A stretch of DNA of 64,000 bases from Phytopythium helicoides (GCA_024867545.1 JANFNE010000019.1:310001-374000), one strand, 5' to 3'. Positions 10,612 to 22,704 are shown, counted from the first letter of the stretch. Notes: generated by a model not told the origin, from the letters alone. Numbers and translations are program-made.

Positions 10612-11806
10612 ATGGAGCGCGGCGTGCTGTGCCGCTACTTCTTCCAGGAGACGCTGGCGGAGCTGGAGGCGTCACCGCTGGAGGCTGCGGGGTCGTCGCT
10701 CATGCTGTCGGCGCGCCCGACGCTCGCGGAGCTGCGGCGCAAGTTCCCGTTCGTGGGAAGGCACCATTTCCGCCTGCAGCTCGCGGCCCCGGGAGGCAAG
10801 GGCTACTGCTGGCTCGACCTCGTGGACCCCGCGCGAGTGCTGCCGGTGAACGCGCGCGGGTGAAGTGCTGGTCAAGGTGCTGCAGCTGTCGGCCGACCCG
10901 GCGGACGACGACGACAGCGATGTGGACGAGCGTGTCGACGTCCCCGAGGACCACGAGTTCGCCGCCTTCTTTCGGTCGCAGCAACAGCAACAGCAGCCAA
11001 AGAGCCACCAGACCGCCACGGATGTGTCATCGGGATCTCAACAGGATGTCAGCAGCGTGCTATTCGGAGTCAAGAAGGCGCTCGCGTCCAAGATGAAGCA
11101 GTCGGCCGTGGCGCAGTCCATTCAAAAGCAGTCCGTGCGCATGTGGGAGAAGGTGGTCGTGACGGTCGGCGCAGCTGGGGCCGGTGGAAGCGCTCCGCCG
11201 ACGGCAGCGGCTCTCGAGCAGCTCGCAAAGCTCGTGAGTGCAATGAAAACGCCGCTGCATGAGGGTAGCCGCGAGCACGTGGATCTGCTGCAGCGCCTGT
11301 GGACGAGCTGTTTCGACTCGCAGCCCTTCGTCATGACGGGGCCGGCGTGGGAACGACTAGGCTTCCGCTACGGTGACCCAATGAGAGAGCTGCAGTTCTT
11401 GCTGCCTTTGCAGTGCCTGACGTTTTTTCACGAAGTGCACCGTACCGTTGCGCTACCGATTCTCAATGACGCAGCATCGAATCGCGGACCCGTCACGTTC
11501 TCGTACGCACTTGTCGGCGCGCAGATTGCATTCGTACTAGCGGATCTGTTGCAGCTGAAAGATGGTGGGTGCCTTGGTGCGGATCGCCCATTCTGGCGGC
11601 TGTTTGAGGACCCGATTGCATTCTACGAGCTCTTCAGCATCATGTATCGCGCGTATGATGCGTCGTGGAAGCTCAACTCATCCGAATCGACGGAAGTCCG
11701 CATACATCTCAATTATGCCGCAGATTTCGTCCAGGAGCTGCTTCGCAGAGGCCCCGTGACCGTGGCCGATTTCGTTGACAGTGCATACCAATTGCAGAAT
11801 TGGTGA
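10612..11806 (+). CDS. DIX-like plus ELMO domain protein, apparent frameshift
   Basis: Residues 1-83 resemble a DIX polymerisation domain: TLAELRRKFPF, HFRLQLAAP, then CWLDLVDPARVLPV. The frame hits TGA at 10861. The next frame continues without gap as EVLVKVLQLSADP, which is what the last DIX strand should look like, so one extra base in the GGG at 10858-10860 is the simplest reading; a 40-bp intron (10846-10885) would also restore frame but would delete that strand. After an acidic/Gln-rich linker, an ELMO domain follows (LQRLWTSCFDS, RLGFRYGDPMRELQF), the signature of regulators of Rac- or Arf-type small GTPases. It is probably cytosolic. The ELMO call is firm, the DIX call moderate. Whether the frameshift is a sequencing error or a real lesion is undecided. 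Confidence 0.75.
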
Positions 11807-11929
11807 TTCCAGCAGTATAAGCAATGTCACCAGACGACCCCGTACGCGAGCGACTTCCTCAAGTGCATGGCTGGTAATACCAAATACACAAAATGTTTGT
11901 ATGCTTCTTCAGCGATTTACGCTGCTATC

Positions 11930-13845
11930 CTACGATACCTCCTCCAGCAAAGGATAGTTCATGGCGGCTCGGACTACGTCTTCGATGGAAACACTTGCAT
12001 CTCTCAATGTGGAGGTTGCTCCAGAGGAGTTGCGGGTCAGCCGCCCCAATAGCTCTATCGCTTCGCACCCGAGGTTAGGAGTGTAATCAGTGGACTTTGG
12101 TTGATGGTGTCGAGCTATTTCCAATCGTACACGCCCACTGTCACCATTTCTGCAAGGCATTTGCAAGCTACAATTCTGTGAACGCACCAGGGTTGAGGAG
12201 GCAAGGGCACGAGCAATTGTGTCACTGATCTCCGCAAATATGAAGACGACACCCGAAGTGGCCACCACAACGATGATCGGCTCAACCATGCCATCATCTT
12301 TGATAATTGTTGCTACAGTCTAACAACATCAAGGATTAACGGCGAGAAGAATTACCGGAAAGGACTTGCTCACCCACTTACTTGTGAACATACTGGATGC
12401 TGGGAGCATTGTGCGAAAGCATACACTCGTCTCGCTGTTCTTCATTACCCACACTTGACCACTCCAAGTGCACGCAGCAAGCTGTACTCCATCATCGTTT
12501 TCACTCAGGAAATGCAGGGGCAAATCAAACTTCTGGAGAGTCTTCGACACCTTACCGCATCGGTTTCCTGTCAACAGAGCTGAGAGAGGGCAGACGCATT
12601 TTATCCAAGCTCACAATTGCCTCAGGGAGCTAACGAACATTTTGTCAGCGCAAGCAACGTCCTTCCTGAAGTATATAAAAATCAAGCATACCCGGACTTC
12701 CCACAACTTCTCGAGTTGGGGAGACATGAGCGTCACCTTTTCACCCATCAATACATGTGCCACATGGCCAGCAACGCCATTAACCGAGATTGTGTCGATC
12801 ATGTTCTCCAGGTCCTCCTTCTCGTCCGACATGCCATTCCACAGCGTAACATTCCCAGGACTCATGTTCTCAAGTCCTTCGATACCAGCATCTTCTGCGT
12901 CGCCTTTTGGAGTATAGCAGAAGATTTCTCCCGACGTACACCAGATGAGAAGCACGGAAGACCCGCTGGAGCGAACGAATGGTGCAGCAAATGGTCGCAT
13001 CGACTCAATCTCGGCTGCGATTTCAAAGCGTGCGAGCTGCTTGTACTCGCCCGTCTGCAGCAATAAGTGCCGTTTGAGCCCTTTTGATATCTCTAGGGAT
13101 TCTGAAGATTTGCCTCACCTTGGCATCGCCCAAGTCAAAGATGAGGATCCGGCCGTCGCGAGTGCCAACGACGAGCTCATCCCCAATCACTGTGACAGCG
13201 CTGGCATTCAACGCCACGCTCTGATAATCAAACAGCAGAACTGAGTATTCCCGTCGTTACTTGCCATTCCTGGCACAGCTAGACCCACAAACTCGGTGAA
13301 TGGCGCGAAGGTCTCCTCAGTGTCGAGGTCCTGGAAGACGTAACACTTGCCCTCCGAGGTCGCGACAACAACGCGCATCTGCACATCCATTGGCTCCATT
13401 CAGCTGGGGACTAGCATTTAGCAGATTCGATGAGAGCGCTCACCATCGCGGTGTTTTCTTTGCCCTCGGGGCGTTGGTGCACGCAGATGGACGAGACGGA
13501 ACCATCGAGAGTGCATGTCCGCCACAGCACCAGCTCGCCTCCTGTGATCTGCTCGCGCTGTTAAAAACCATGCCACCGCTGCAAGCACCTGAGTTAATGC
13601 ACCCGTGCCTTGAAGACGGCGATCGCGCCCGTGACCGAGCCGAATACGAGCTCCGTGGCGCCGTCGCCGTCCAGGTCTCCGGCCGCGCGCGCGTTCGGTA
13701 GGATCTTGGCGTCCATTGACGCCGAGAACGACGGCGCGAGCTCCAGCTGCATGTGGGTTTAGTTGGTAGCGTTAGCGTTGGGGACACTTGAGGTCGCGCG
13801 CTGAAGCTGAAGCGCTAGGCGCCGCTGCCGCACCTGCCGCTGCAT
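11930..13845 (-). CDS. ITFG2: ITFG2-like FG-GAP/beta-propeller protein (KICSTOR subunit)
   Basis: ITFG2 is a subunit of KICSTOR, which tethers GATOR1 to the lysosome and makes TORC1 respond to nutrients. Eight exons (13845-13834, 13746-13603, 13557-13444, 13378-13265, 13220-13119, 13054-12692, 12532-12382, 12297-11930) join in phase to 455 residues, close to the roughly 450 usual for the family. Repeats with the blade pattern are visible: ARAAGDLDGDGATELVFG, VVVATSEGKCYVFQD, VVGTRDGRILIFDLGD, VQLAACTWSGQVWVMK and VVVATSGVVFIF. The intron at 13264-13221 starts with GC (GCAAGT) and is only 44 bp. The first exon is tiny; in-frame ATGs further upstream (for example 13958) are possible starts but would crowd the divergent Erv46 promoter. 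The identification rests on pattern and order of blades, so other FG-GAP proteins remain possible. Confidence 0.75.
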
Positions 13846-14031
13846 GGCGGCGAGCTTGCCGATGGAATCGGAATGGCGGACTGATTGATGTGGCCATTTT
13901 ATCACGTGCATTTCATTCAGCGGATTGTGTTCTACAACCCATTTAAAGCGGACCATAGCAAAAGTGTGAGGCGAGAGGGTGCCACGTAGAGGCGCACTTT
14001 CCTGCGAGAGCGAGCGCGGCGACCGACGGCC

Positions 14032-15593
14032 ATGGAGATGCGGCAGCGCAGCGTCAAGAGCGACGTGGACGACGGCGACGCGGCGCAGGACGCGGGCATC
14101 ACGCGCTCGGCGCGGCGCGCGCTCAAGAAGGTGGACGTGTACCCCAAGATGCACGGCGAGTTCAAGGTGCAGACCGAGTTCGGCGCGACGAGTGCGTGGG
14201 GTTGTCGCTGTGGGCTGGCGCAGAGGGGGCTGACTAACGCGGCGCGCTCGCAGTCTCGCTGATCGCGGGCGTGGTCATGGCCGTGCTCTTCCTGTCCGAA
14301 CTGCACGCCTACCTGAGCGTCAACACGCACGAGCACATGGTCGTCGACTCGTCGCTGAGCGAGAAGCTGCAGATCAACGTGGACGTCAGCTTCCTCAACA
14401 TCAACTGCCGCGATGCCCACATCAACGCCATGGACGTGGCTGGAGAGCTCCAGGTCAACATGCACCAGACCATCGTCAAGACGCGGCTGGACGCCGACGC
14501 CAAGCCCATCGGCCGCCCCATGACCATGGTCACCGGCGCGGACGAGGAGGAGGAGATCAAGACGGATGTCCCGGCCGGTTACTGTGGCAGCTGCTACGAG
14601 GCGACCCACCCAAGCGGCAAGAAGTGCTGTAACTCGTGCGAAGAACTTAAGGAGGCTTTCATTGCCAGTGACCTGTCGCTGGAGGATGCCGACCAGAAGG
14701 AGCAGTGCATCCGCGAGAGCCTTATGGAGGAGAAGCTGGCGCAGGAGGGCGAGGGCTGCCGGTTCACGGGCAAGATGATGGTCAACCGCGTCGCCGGCAA
14801 CTTCCACGTCGCGCTGGGCCGCACCTTCCATCGCCAAGGGAGGCTGGTGCACCAGTTCCGCCCTGGCCAGGAGCTCACCTTCAACGCGAGTCACATCATC
14901 CACAGCCTTTCGTTCGGGCCGCCGTACCCCGGTGCAGTCGGTCCTTTGGATGGCGCGTCCGAGATCGCTAGCAATGGTACATTGTATACCTTTGCATCTA
15001 CCTCGTGCTTATTGCTGATCTGTGTCGATGCGTCTGTTGTGCAGTTGGTGGCGTGTTCCAGTACTACATCAAGGTGGTACCGACGATCTATAGCGACATC
15101 TCCACGTCCGTGCAGTCATACCAGGTGCGACGAGAGCTGTCAGAAGTGGATAGGTGGGAAAATTTGTTCTGACGCGTTTGGTTGGCAGTTTTCGTTCACC
15201 AAGCAGTCGATGTACCTGAACCCGCATGGCCAAATGTCCGCTCTCCCTGGTAGGCACTGCTCTTCGAGTGCTGTGAACGTACATATTCCAAGCTGAGCTA
15301 ACCTGATGCGTTCTCGGACAGGTGCCTTCTTCGTGTTCGACCTGTCCCCGTTCGTGGTCAAGATCGACAACGATCGCATCCCGCTGACACACTTTCTGAC
15401 CAAGATCTGCGCCATCGTCGGCGGTGTCGTCTCGGTGCGTTGCGTCTTGTGATGAGTCACGATTGTTGCTCCACAGCCTGCTCACAAATGTGTTTTGGAT
15501 ACTGTGCAGATCGCTGGGTTCATCGACTCGTTCTTGTACAACTCGCTGCACGTGCGGCGCGGCGCATCCGCGATCACGTCCAAGTTCGGCTAG
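14032..15593 (+). CDS. ERGIC3: Erv46/ERGIC3-family ER-Golgi cargo receptor
   Basis: A membrane protein of COPII/COPI vesicles that, with Erv41, cycles between ER and Golgi and retrieves escaped ER proteins. Six exons (14032-14191, 14254-14976, 15045-15124, 15189-15249, 15322-15434, 15510-15593) give 406 residues. A short cytosolic N-terminus containing VDVYPKMHGEF precedes the first membrane helix (SLIAGVVMAVLFLSEL). The large lumenal domain holds the Cys-rich GYCGSCYEA..CCNSCEEL motif and the HIIHSLSFGPPYPG signature. The second helix is HFLTKICAIVGGVVSIAGF, followed by a short basic tail. All family landmarks are present in order. Confidence 0.93.
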
Positions 15594-15801
15594 AGTTCTT
15601 GAGGACTAGAGAGCAGTTGAAGCCAAAGTCAAGTTGTAGAGCTCCCTCTCTCGAATGACATGTTGCGTTCTATACAACATCCTAGTCAATATGAAAACCC
15701 CACGGCAGTGACTCTACATCACGGGTAGGTTGACCAGTTCAAAAACTCGCACGGCGCCTAACGCGCCAGCTCCAGGCGGCTCCGTGACGCCTCGGAGGCT
15801 C

Positions 15802-17213
15802 ATGGGCGACCGCCAGAACGCCGTGGAGCGCGTCAGACAGCTGGCGCGCGCGCTGGCGTTCCCGGAGCTGCGCGCGCTGAGGTATTCGCGGGCGCTTTGA
15901 GCGTCCAACGCGTCGGCGTGCTGACCTCTCGCTGCTTTGGCCCGCAGACTGGAGCAGGGCGGCGTGCAGGACCTGCTGCGCCTCGTGCACTTCGCGCTGC
16001 TGGACTCATCGCGCGTGCTGGCTGCGTACCTGGTGGACAAGGTGCGGCGCAAGCGTCTGGAGATGGCGGTGGGGCACAGAGCACTAACCGAGCGAACCGG
16101 CGGGGCAGGGCTACGATCTTTACGGCAAGACGGACGCGCGGTTCGTGGAGAGCGTCTTCCGACTGCTGCGCGATGAGTTCCGGTACTTCCCGTCAATGAG
16201 CGCCGCGCAGTTCCTATCGACACAGTTCGTCGAGCGGCGGCTGCGGCTGACCGCCGACATATTGGAGCTTGTGGGACAGAAGCGCAGGGAGCTGCAGCGC
16301 GAGCGCCGGCGCCAGGAGGCCGTGTGGACCAAGCCGAAAGAGTACGTAGACTGTGGAAATGGGCCTCTTATCTGCTAGCTTGCTGACGTCTCTCGACAGG
16401 GTCAAGACGTCAGTCGCGGTAGACAATCACGTGCTGCCGCCGGCTGTGGTAGACCATGCCGCTATCCTACTTGAGCGCTTGGGCTCCATGAAAGGGCCGA
16501 GTGACCCAGCCAGTGGTCGCCGCATCCGTGCGACTCGAATTCGCCAGCGGGGTTCTTCATCGGAGTCGCGGCTCAACGATTCTAGTCGCGTCGTGTTCGA
16601 CCATGTGAGCTCGGACGAGCGGACCGTCGAGCGGATCAGCTTGCACGCCCCAGACGCCTCTTGGTTACCAGCATCCAGTTCCGAGCACGACCACTCTGTG
16701 GAGGATGAGAAATCGGTTCTTGATCCTGCGCCCAAACAGAGCCAAAGAAAGATGGGTGTAGAGCGTGACTCAAGCTTCCAATCTCAGCCGATCCGCAACC
16801 AGCAAACCAACACTGACATCGAACAGGTGATTGCCACCAGGATACCGCACCTGTTTGTGCAGGTACTGACTACCCTCTGTATCACGCAGGCTCTTGTCTC
16901 CATCACGCAGCAGATCGCAAGACTATCGGACACTGTACTGGGCAAAATTTCGAGTGTGGAAGATCGCCTTGGCGCTCTAGAGACGCGCGTAGCAGGTCTT
17001 CAGACCTCCGTAACGGAGCTGCAGGACGACCGTCGAGCAGTGCCGACTTCCAACCAGTGGGACCATTTGCCGCATGCGTACAACAACAGCGTTAGTGGAG
17101 AGTATTCATCTACAAAGCAGCCGAGACCCAGTGAGACCCCAGAAAAGTGGCGACTACCCATTGATAGCCCTTGCACTTGGCCCCCATCGCCTGCGCTGTT
17201 TGAGCGCTATTGA
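15802..17213 (+). CDS. CEP44: CEP44-like centrosomal protein
   Basis: CEP44 binds microtubules at the inner lumen of centrioles, in keeping with a flagellate organism. Exons 15802-15881, 15948-16041, 16109-16341 and 16400-17213 give 406 residues. The N-terminal CEP44 domain covers about residues 1-135; its best-conserved stretch is DLYGKTDARFVESVFRLLRD and the following FRYFPSMSAAQF. The middle is Ser/Arg-rich and disordered-looking. A coiled coil at about 305-350 (SITQQIARLSDTVLGKI, VEDRLGALETRVAGLQ) may mediate oligomerisation. An ATG close to the Met-Gly-Asp start sits at the expected family N-terminus. Confidence 0.82.
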
Positions 17214-17283
17214 TGAGCGATGAAAGTACCTTAGACCATTTTCTCTTCATTGCAAAATTCGTTTCACGTGTTCATCACTTGAC

Positions 17284-18607
17284 TCAGCCTCCGATGAGGA
17301 TCATGGGCCGGTTCTTGGCCTTGGAGATGCCGTACATATCTCCATGGCCGCCAAGGGCCTTCTTCTTTCTTCGCACAGCAGCGCGGATGATGGTTTGAAG
17401 GTCGTCAGCAGGGAGACCAAGTCGAAGAGCGTCGCGGAGACTCACTTCCGTGTTGCCGAATAGACACACCTTGAGGTTCCCATCCGCAGTGAGTCGCAGG
17501 CGGTTGCACGTCCCGCAAAAATGCTCGCTCATGGAAGTGATAAAGCCAAATTGCCCGCGAAACCCGGGGATATGATATGCCTTCGATGTATCATTCGGTC
17601 CATCTTGGAGCTTCTCGACGTCCGGGAACCGCTCCGCAATGAGCTCCATCATCTCTCGGAACGGCACGAACGTCTCGTCGTTCCACCGGTTGCTGTCGAA
17701 CGGCATCCACTCGATGAAGCGCACGTCCACGAATCGGTGGCGAGTCCACTCGACAAAGTCGACGATCTCGTCTCGGTTGAAGTGCCGCATGACGACGCAG
17801 TTGACCTTGAGCGGCGCGAAGCCCAGCTCTTCGGCTAGCGAGATGGCGTCCACGACGCGCTGGAACCCGCCGGCTGCCCGCCGCGTGATGTGCGCGAATT
17901 TGTCCGGCTGCAGGGTGTCGAGACTAACGTTGACGCGGTCCACGCCTGCTTGCTGAAGCGCCTTGATGTGCCGCGAGAGCAGCAGTCCGTTCGTGGTGAT
18001 CCCCACCGACTCAATTCCAGGTATACCGCGGAGCGCGGCAACGAGGTCCACGAGGTCGCGGCGCAGCAGCGGCTCTCCTCCCGTCAGTCGAATGCGGTCT
18101 ACACCTGCTTGCGCGAACACCCGCGCGATCTGCACGATCTCTTCACTGGATAGCAGCGCGTCGTGGGGCTGCAGAGGGACGCCCTCGGCCGGCATGCAGT
18201 ACCGGCAGCGCAGGTTGCAGCGCTCCGAGAGCGAGATGCGCAGGTACGAGTGGCGGCGGCCGAAGCGGTCGACCAGCGGCGCGTCTGGCTCCAGCTGTTC
18301 CTGCTCGCGTCGCACTGTCAGCTCCCCCACCGCATTCGCAGCCGCTCGCGACCAAGCGACCCACCGCGCGCTTGACGTCCCGCAGCAGCCGCTGGATGCG
18401 CGCCAAGGACTGGTCGGCGTCCGCCTGCTCGCTCGCCTGCTCGCCCTCGGCCGCCGCCAGGAACTGCTGCAGCTGCGGCCCGCGCGCCACGCGCCTCTGC
18501 CACTCGGCGCGCGTCACGACCGCCTCGCCGGCCGCGCTGAGCTGGCGCCGCGTCTGCTGCGGTCGACCGAGCGCCGCGACGCCCCTCGCCGCCAGTCGCA
18601 GCGCCAT
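17284..18607 (-). CDS. MOCS1A: GTP 3',8-cyclase (MoaA/MOCS1A), molybdenum cofactor biosynthesis
   Basis: A radical-SAM enzyme that, with MoaC, starts molybdenum-cofactor synthesis from GTP, usually in mitochondria. The SAM cluster motif CNLRCRYC follows RISLSER; further landmarks are RLTGGEPLLRRD, GITTNGLLL and NVSLDTL. The C-terminal cluster motif CGTCNRLRL with a third Cys in KVCLFG is intact, and the protein ends in the Gly-Gly that the family needs for activity. An 81-residue leader (start ATG 18607) is Arg/Ala-rich as expected for import. It lies in another frame and joins through a proposed 43-bp intron (18364-18322), giving 426 residues; a one-base error is the alternative. No MoaC domain is fused, unlike some MOCS1 forms. 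Confidence 0.92.
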
Positions 18608-18804
18608 TTGCGCGCGTTGAGGGCTGCGAGGGCGGGTGAATGCGCGACCGCTGGAGGGTGACGCATTCACGGTCCGCAGCTCTTCCCCACCAAATAGACT
18701 ATGCAATTCGAAGGTTTTTAACGCCACCAGCGGAAAACTGACGTGGCGACTTGGGGATGACACGCACGAGACCTACCACGACCAGCTACGTAGCGAAACC
18801 GCGC

Positions 18805-20986
18805 TTAAACCTTGCCGTAGTCGTCTTCGAGCCGCTGGCGTAGCAGCAGGCGCTTCGTGAGGCGCTCCCAGCGCTTGGCCACGATCCGCTGGTTCTTCTC
18901 GATCGCCTTTTCGATGCTCGCCTGCTGGATGTGAGCGTGGGCGTCCACGAGCGTCGCCTCGTGGGTTGCAACCACGACGATGCCGTCGATCTGAGGCGTC
19001 GCCCGCCCCATCGGGCCCTGCCGCTCAAAGCCCACGACCGCCTGCGCGTAGTCGACGCCGAGCTGCTTGGCCACCTGCTCGATGCGCGGCAGACGCATGT
19101 GCACAGCGCCTACCGGAACGTGAGCTGGACTCCACACTTCAATGTTACCGTACTTGTTCTTCGGTAATACACCATCGACGACAGCTGGCGGCACAATCTC
19201 GGTCGTTTGCCAAATGCCAAAGAGTGCGAGTCCTGATCTCCCGCGACTTGCACCTAGGTCATCTGCATCCAGGGTCGCCGTACTGCCCAATATCACCAGG
19301 ACGCTTTCGATTGTTTGGACTATACCATCGAGCCGGTGTCGCTCGCTCGCTCTCCATGACTTCGCGTCCGAGCCGACGCCACTTAAATGCTGATTGCAAA
19401 CGCTGAACATTTGAGCGAAGAAACACGGGCTGGCCGCTAAAGACTCCAACTGTCTTGCGCGGATGTACGCACTCAAAACGTCCAAGATGGCGCTCGAGGC
19501 AGTACAAGTGGTGTTTCTTGAATGCCTCTAATGATGTTGGCATCGCTTCAGACATTCTCGTTGCCCGCAGTCGTTGGATCTCTTCAGGGAGGAGACTCTC
19601 TACCTCAGCGAAGGTCATGCTGCCAGTTGATTGGTCTTGATCACGCCCTTGTGATGTCACAGTGCCTTCAACCCAGAGATTCACCTCGGAAATTACCGTA
19701 TCCACCCACTCACCACCCAGTCGCAACGGAAGAGTCTTGCTCCAGGTGTTGGCGTATCGAGGCGTCACATCCACCACTCGCCCAGTCTCGTAGATGGCAA
19801 CAACATAGGCGAATGGGACACTCTTGCCACGCAGAGGCTCAACATCGCGAGGATGATTAACCATCTTTCGCACACAATCAACTTGCATCCAAAGCTTGCT
19901 CTTTTCATCCAGTACCTCTGTCCATACCCAGTAGAACTGGCGCTGTCCTGCTTCATCACCACCCTCTTCCATGTCTTCTGCATCACCAGCACTCTCAGCC
20001 GATAGCGCTGTTCGCAAGCGCTTAGATTGCTTTTGCTGGCGTTGCCGTCGCTGCTTTGGGCTAGGACGAGCCTTGGATGATACAGTGGCCGTGGTCTCGA
20101 AGAATGCCGAGCCATTTCGCACAATCAAAGGGTCCAGTGCACACACATAGCGACAATGCAGTCTCAGCGAGCGACACAGCGTCGTAAACAGTACTCCAAG
20201 CTCGTACTCGGTGCCTTTGCGATCGAAAAATACTTCCATCAACCTGGACTCGGTCAAGAGGGGCTGACTTACATCTCGATCGGAGCCAGTTCCAGAGATT
20301 TGGAACTTGCGATTGAACCAGCGTACAAGCAACTCCATTGAGTAATTGAGTGGATGCAACTTCAAATCAGCAAAGAAGTCGAAAGCTTCACCAGCGGTGA
20401 GTGATAGCAAAAGTCCTCGAAGCAAGGCCGATCGACTTAAGGCGTTCCACTCAAGATGAAGCGAGAGGAGCACCAGCAAGTGCGATTGGTGAAGCGCTCG
20501 CTCGCTGAGTTTATCTTCCTTGGTCATGCGTATAGCTCGCCGTCGCTTGCGCTTCTTCTCCGCCGCCGTCGCTTCTGCGTGCGCCTCCTGCTCCAGCGAC
20601 TGATTGATCTGAGCCCAGTCAACTCTGGCAAGGTCGGTCGTCGCCGCAGTTTCGTCGTTAGCTGAAGGCTTTTCGTCCTCATCGTCCAGCATCGAAGGCT
20701 CTAGGTCCGCCTCGTCTTGTGGCACATCTTCCCACATGTACTCGTCTTCATCGCTGCCGCGATCCTGCTCGGAATCGACGTCACCTTCCTGTTTGTCGCT
20801 CAAAGAATCCAAACGCTCGCTTCGGTCTCCTGGCGCCAATTCTGGGCCGATCGAGGCCGCCGGAGTCGCTTCAGGCGCGGCATGAGACGGCGCAACGTCT
20901 TCCCAGTCGACTCCGTCGTCCTCCACGCCCGCCAACTCGTCCTCCGAGTACAGGAACTCCTCATCGTCGTCCTCATCCGACGCCAT
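18805..20986 (-). CDS. XPC: XPC/Rad4-family DNA damage recognition protein
   Basis: Detects helix-distorting lesions and starts global-genome nucleotide excision repair in the nucleus. Two exons (20986-19326, 19246-18805) give about 700 residues; the acceptor is my best choice among several. The N-terminus is extremely acidic (EDDDEEFLYSEDE). A transglutaminase-like Rad4 region follows (ELGVLFTTLCRSLRLHCRYV, then YWVWTEVLDEKSKLWMQVDC), and then the three beta-hairpin domains. BHD1/2 are marked by HHLYCLERHLGRFECVHP and VFSGQPVFLRSNV, and BHD3 by NKYGNIEVWSPAHVPVGAVH, the most diagnostic Rad4 stretch. The C-terminus is a Lys/Arg-rich helix. It is shorter than animal XPC and nearer to yeast Rad4 length. 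Confidence 0.92.
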
Positions 20987-21188
20987 GGCCGACTCGGCTC
21001 GGCAGGACAAAAATTGCAGTTGATGCAGCTCGAATAGAGGACCATAGACCTATCCAAACGCATTTTTCGGGTGACTCACACGGCATATCCCGTGCGCGAG
21101 TGCTGAAGTGCATTGCTGAATTGGCCGTGATGAGACCACCATCGCTATCTTCGGGATCCAACAACCAACCACTCTCCTGCATGGCCGT

Positions 21189-22704
21189 CTACGACCGCGG
21201 ACGCTTGCGCTGCACTGGCACAGGGGAGCCGAGCTCCAGACAGCGCTCGTACGCGGCCCAGATCGAGTCGGCGATGACCGCGCGGAAGCCGTTCTTCTCC
21301 GCGCGGTACAGCGCGGCGGCCGTCGTCCCGCCAGGACTAGTGATGTTGTTGCGGAGGACCACCGGGTGCTTGTCAGACGACTGCATGTACAGCGCTGACC
21401 CGATCATGGTCTGTTGCACTAGTTTCTGTTGTTGAGAGGATAGCTGTTAGTCAAGAGCCGGGATAAGTTTTGCTCGCCAACGGATCTCTTACGGTCGCCA
21501 CCGCGCGCGAGAAACCCATGTGAACGCCAGCGTCGATCATGGCTTCAGCCACGAGGAAAAAGTATGCTGGAGCGACAATGTTTGAGCGATCAGTACACAA
21601 TTACTTGTATAATCACGTTGTGACTCTTGGTTTCCGCACCTGGACCAGAGCCTGAGAGCGCCGTCGCCATGTCCAGCGCACCTTCATCGTCGACAAAAAC
21701 CTAGATCAAGAGAAGACATATGAGAAAACCAAAGAAACGCCAAACTACTCACCAAGAACTCGAACCTCAACGCCGAATGAACCGAGGATGCCTCGAGTCT
21801 AGTTTCCAGTACCACTTTGTCAGAAACACATCGGAGGGAACGCCCGTCACAAACCGTAATACCAAATCATGCTGCTCTTCGGTAACCTCGGATGATTGTG
21901 ACCACACAGTCATGCCCTCACCGATCATGGCTGGGGTGTTGGGCATCGTGCGGATGACGTGGGTGTTGTCTCCAAGGCCACTTTGGAGGCCTGACGAGGG
22001 CAAGGAGAGTTAGCTGTGTGGTCCTATTCAGCCTCTAACTCCATCGCCACTCACTATCGATGGTAACACCAGCGACGACGGAAATGACCAGCGCGCCGGG
22101 TTGCAACTCATCTTTGAAGCTCTCCATCACCTAAAGTTGACACCAATGTGGCGGTGAGCACCAGCGAGCAAATGGGCAGCATACACCTGCACGCACATCT
22201 TCCAGGACCTGGGGCTTGACCGCCAGGAGCACGGCGTCGGCGCCCTTGACGGCGCCAATGTTGCGGTCACTCGTCTGGACGCCCATGTCCCTGTATTTTT
22301 GCCGCTTGCCTGCGCGCACACATCCGCATCAGACACCCGTGGATTCCTTTCGAGTCTCCGCTTGGCTTCCACCCACCCGGGTTCGGGTCCGAGACCACGA
22401 TGCTGGCGGGGTCGATCAGCTGCTTGGACGCGAGCGCCGTGACGATCGCCTCGGCCATGTTGCCGCCGCCGATCACCGCCAGCCGCTTCACGTTCAGCTT
22501 CTTGGGCGGCTCGGTGCTCATCCCGCGCCTCGCCGCGCTCGTCGCCAGCGACAACGCGCGAGCGGCCGGCGCGGCCGGAGGCGCCGACTGGGCGAGCGGC
22601 AGCCGCGCGGCGGCGGCGCGCAGCGCCACGGAGCCGACGCGCGCGCGGCTGGCGACTGGCGAGAGGCGGCGGAGCGCGCGCAGGGGGGCGGGGCGGAGCA
22701 GCAT
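21189..22704 (-). CDS. P5CR: Pyrroline-5-carboxylate reductase
   Basis: Catalyses the NAD(P)H-dependent last step of proline synthesis. Eight exons (22704-22377, 22309-22197, 22130-22055, 21990-21851, 21798-21766, 21700-21640, 21566-21493, 21425-21189) join in frame to 353 residues. The first 75 or so residues are an Ala/Arg-rich extension, probably a mitochondrial presequence. The Rossmann loop is [14 protein letters not shown]. Further landmarks are [35 protein letters not shown] and the C-terminal signature [15 protein letters not shown]. One internal exon has only 11 codons. All catalytic landmarks are present, so it should be functional. Confidence 0.92.

Noticed and set aside
17284..18330. 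MoaA starting at GTG 18330
   Set aside because: A eukaryotic gene should start at ATG; the upstream presequence-like exon beginning at ATG 18607 gives a normal mitochondrial MOCS1A N-terminus.
4049..20986. A DNA-repair gene cluster (FANCM-like and XPC)
   Set aside because: Several unrelated housekeeping genes lie between them and each has its own promoter; proximity is probably chance.
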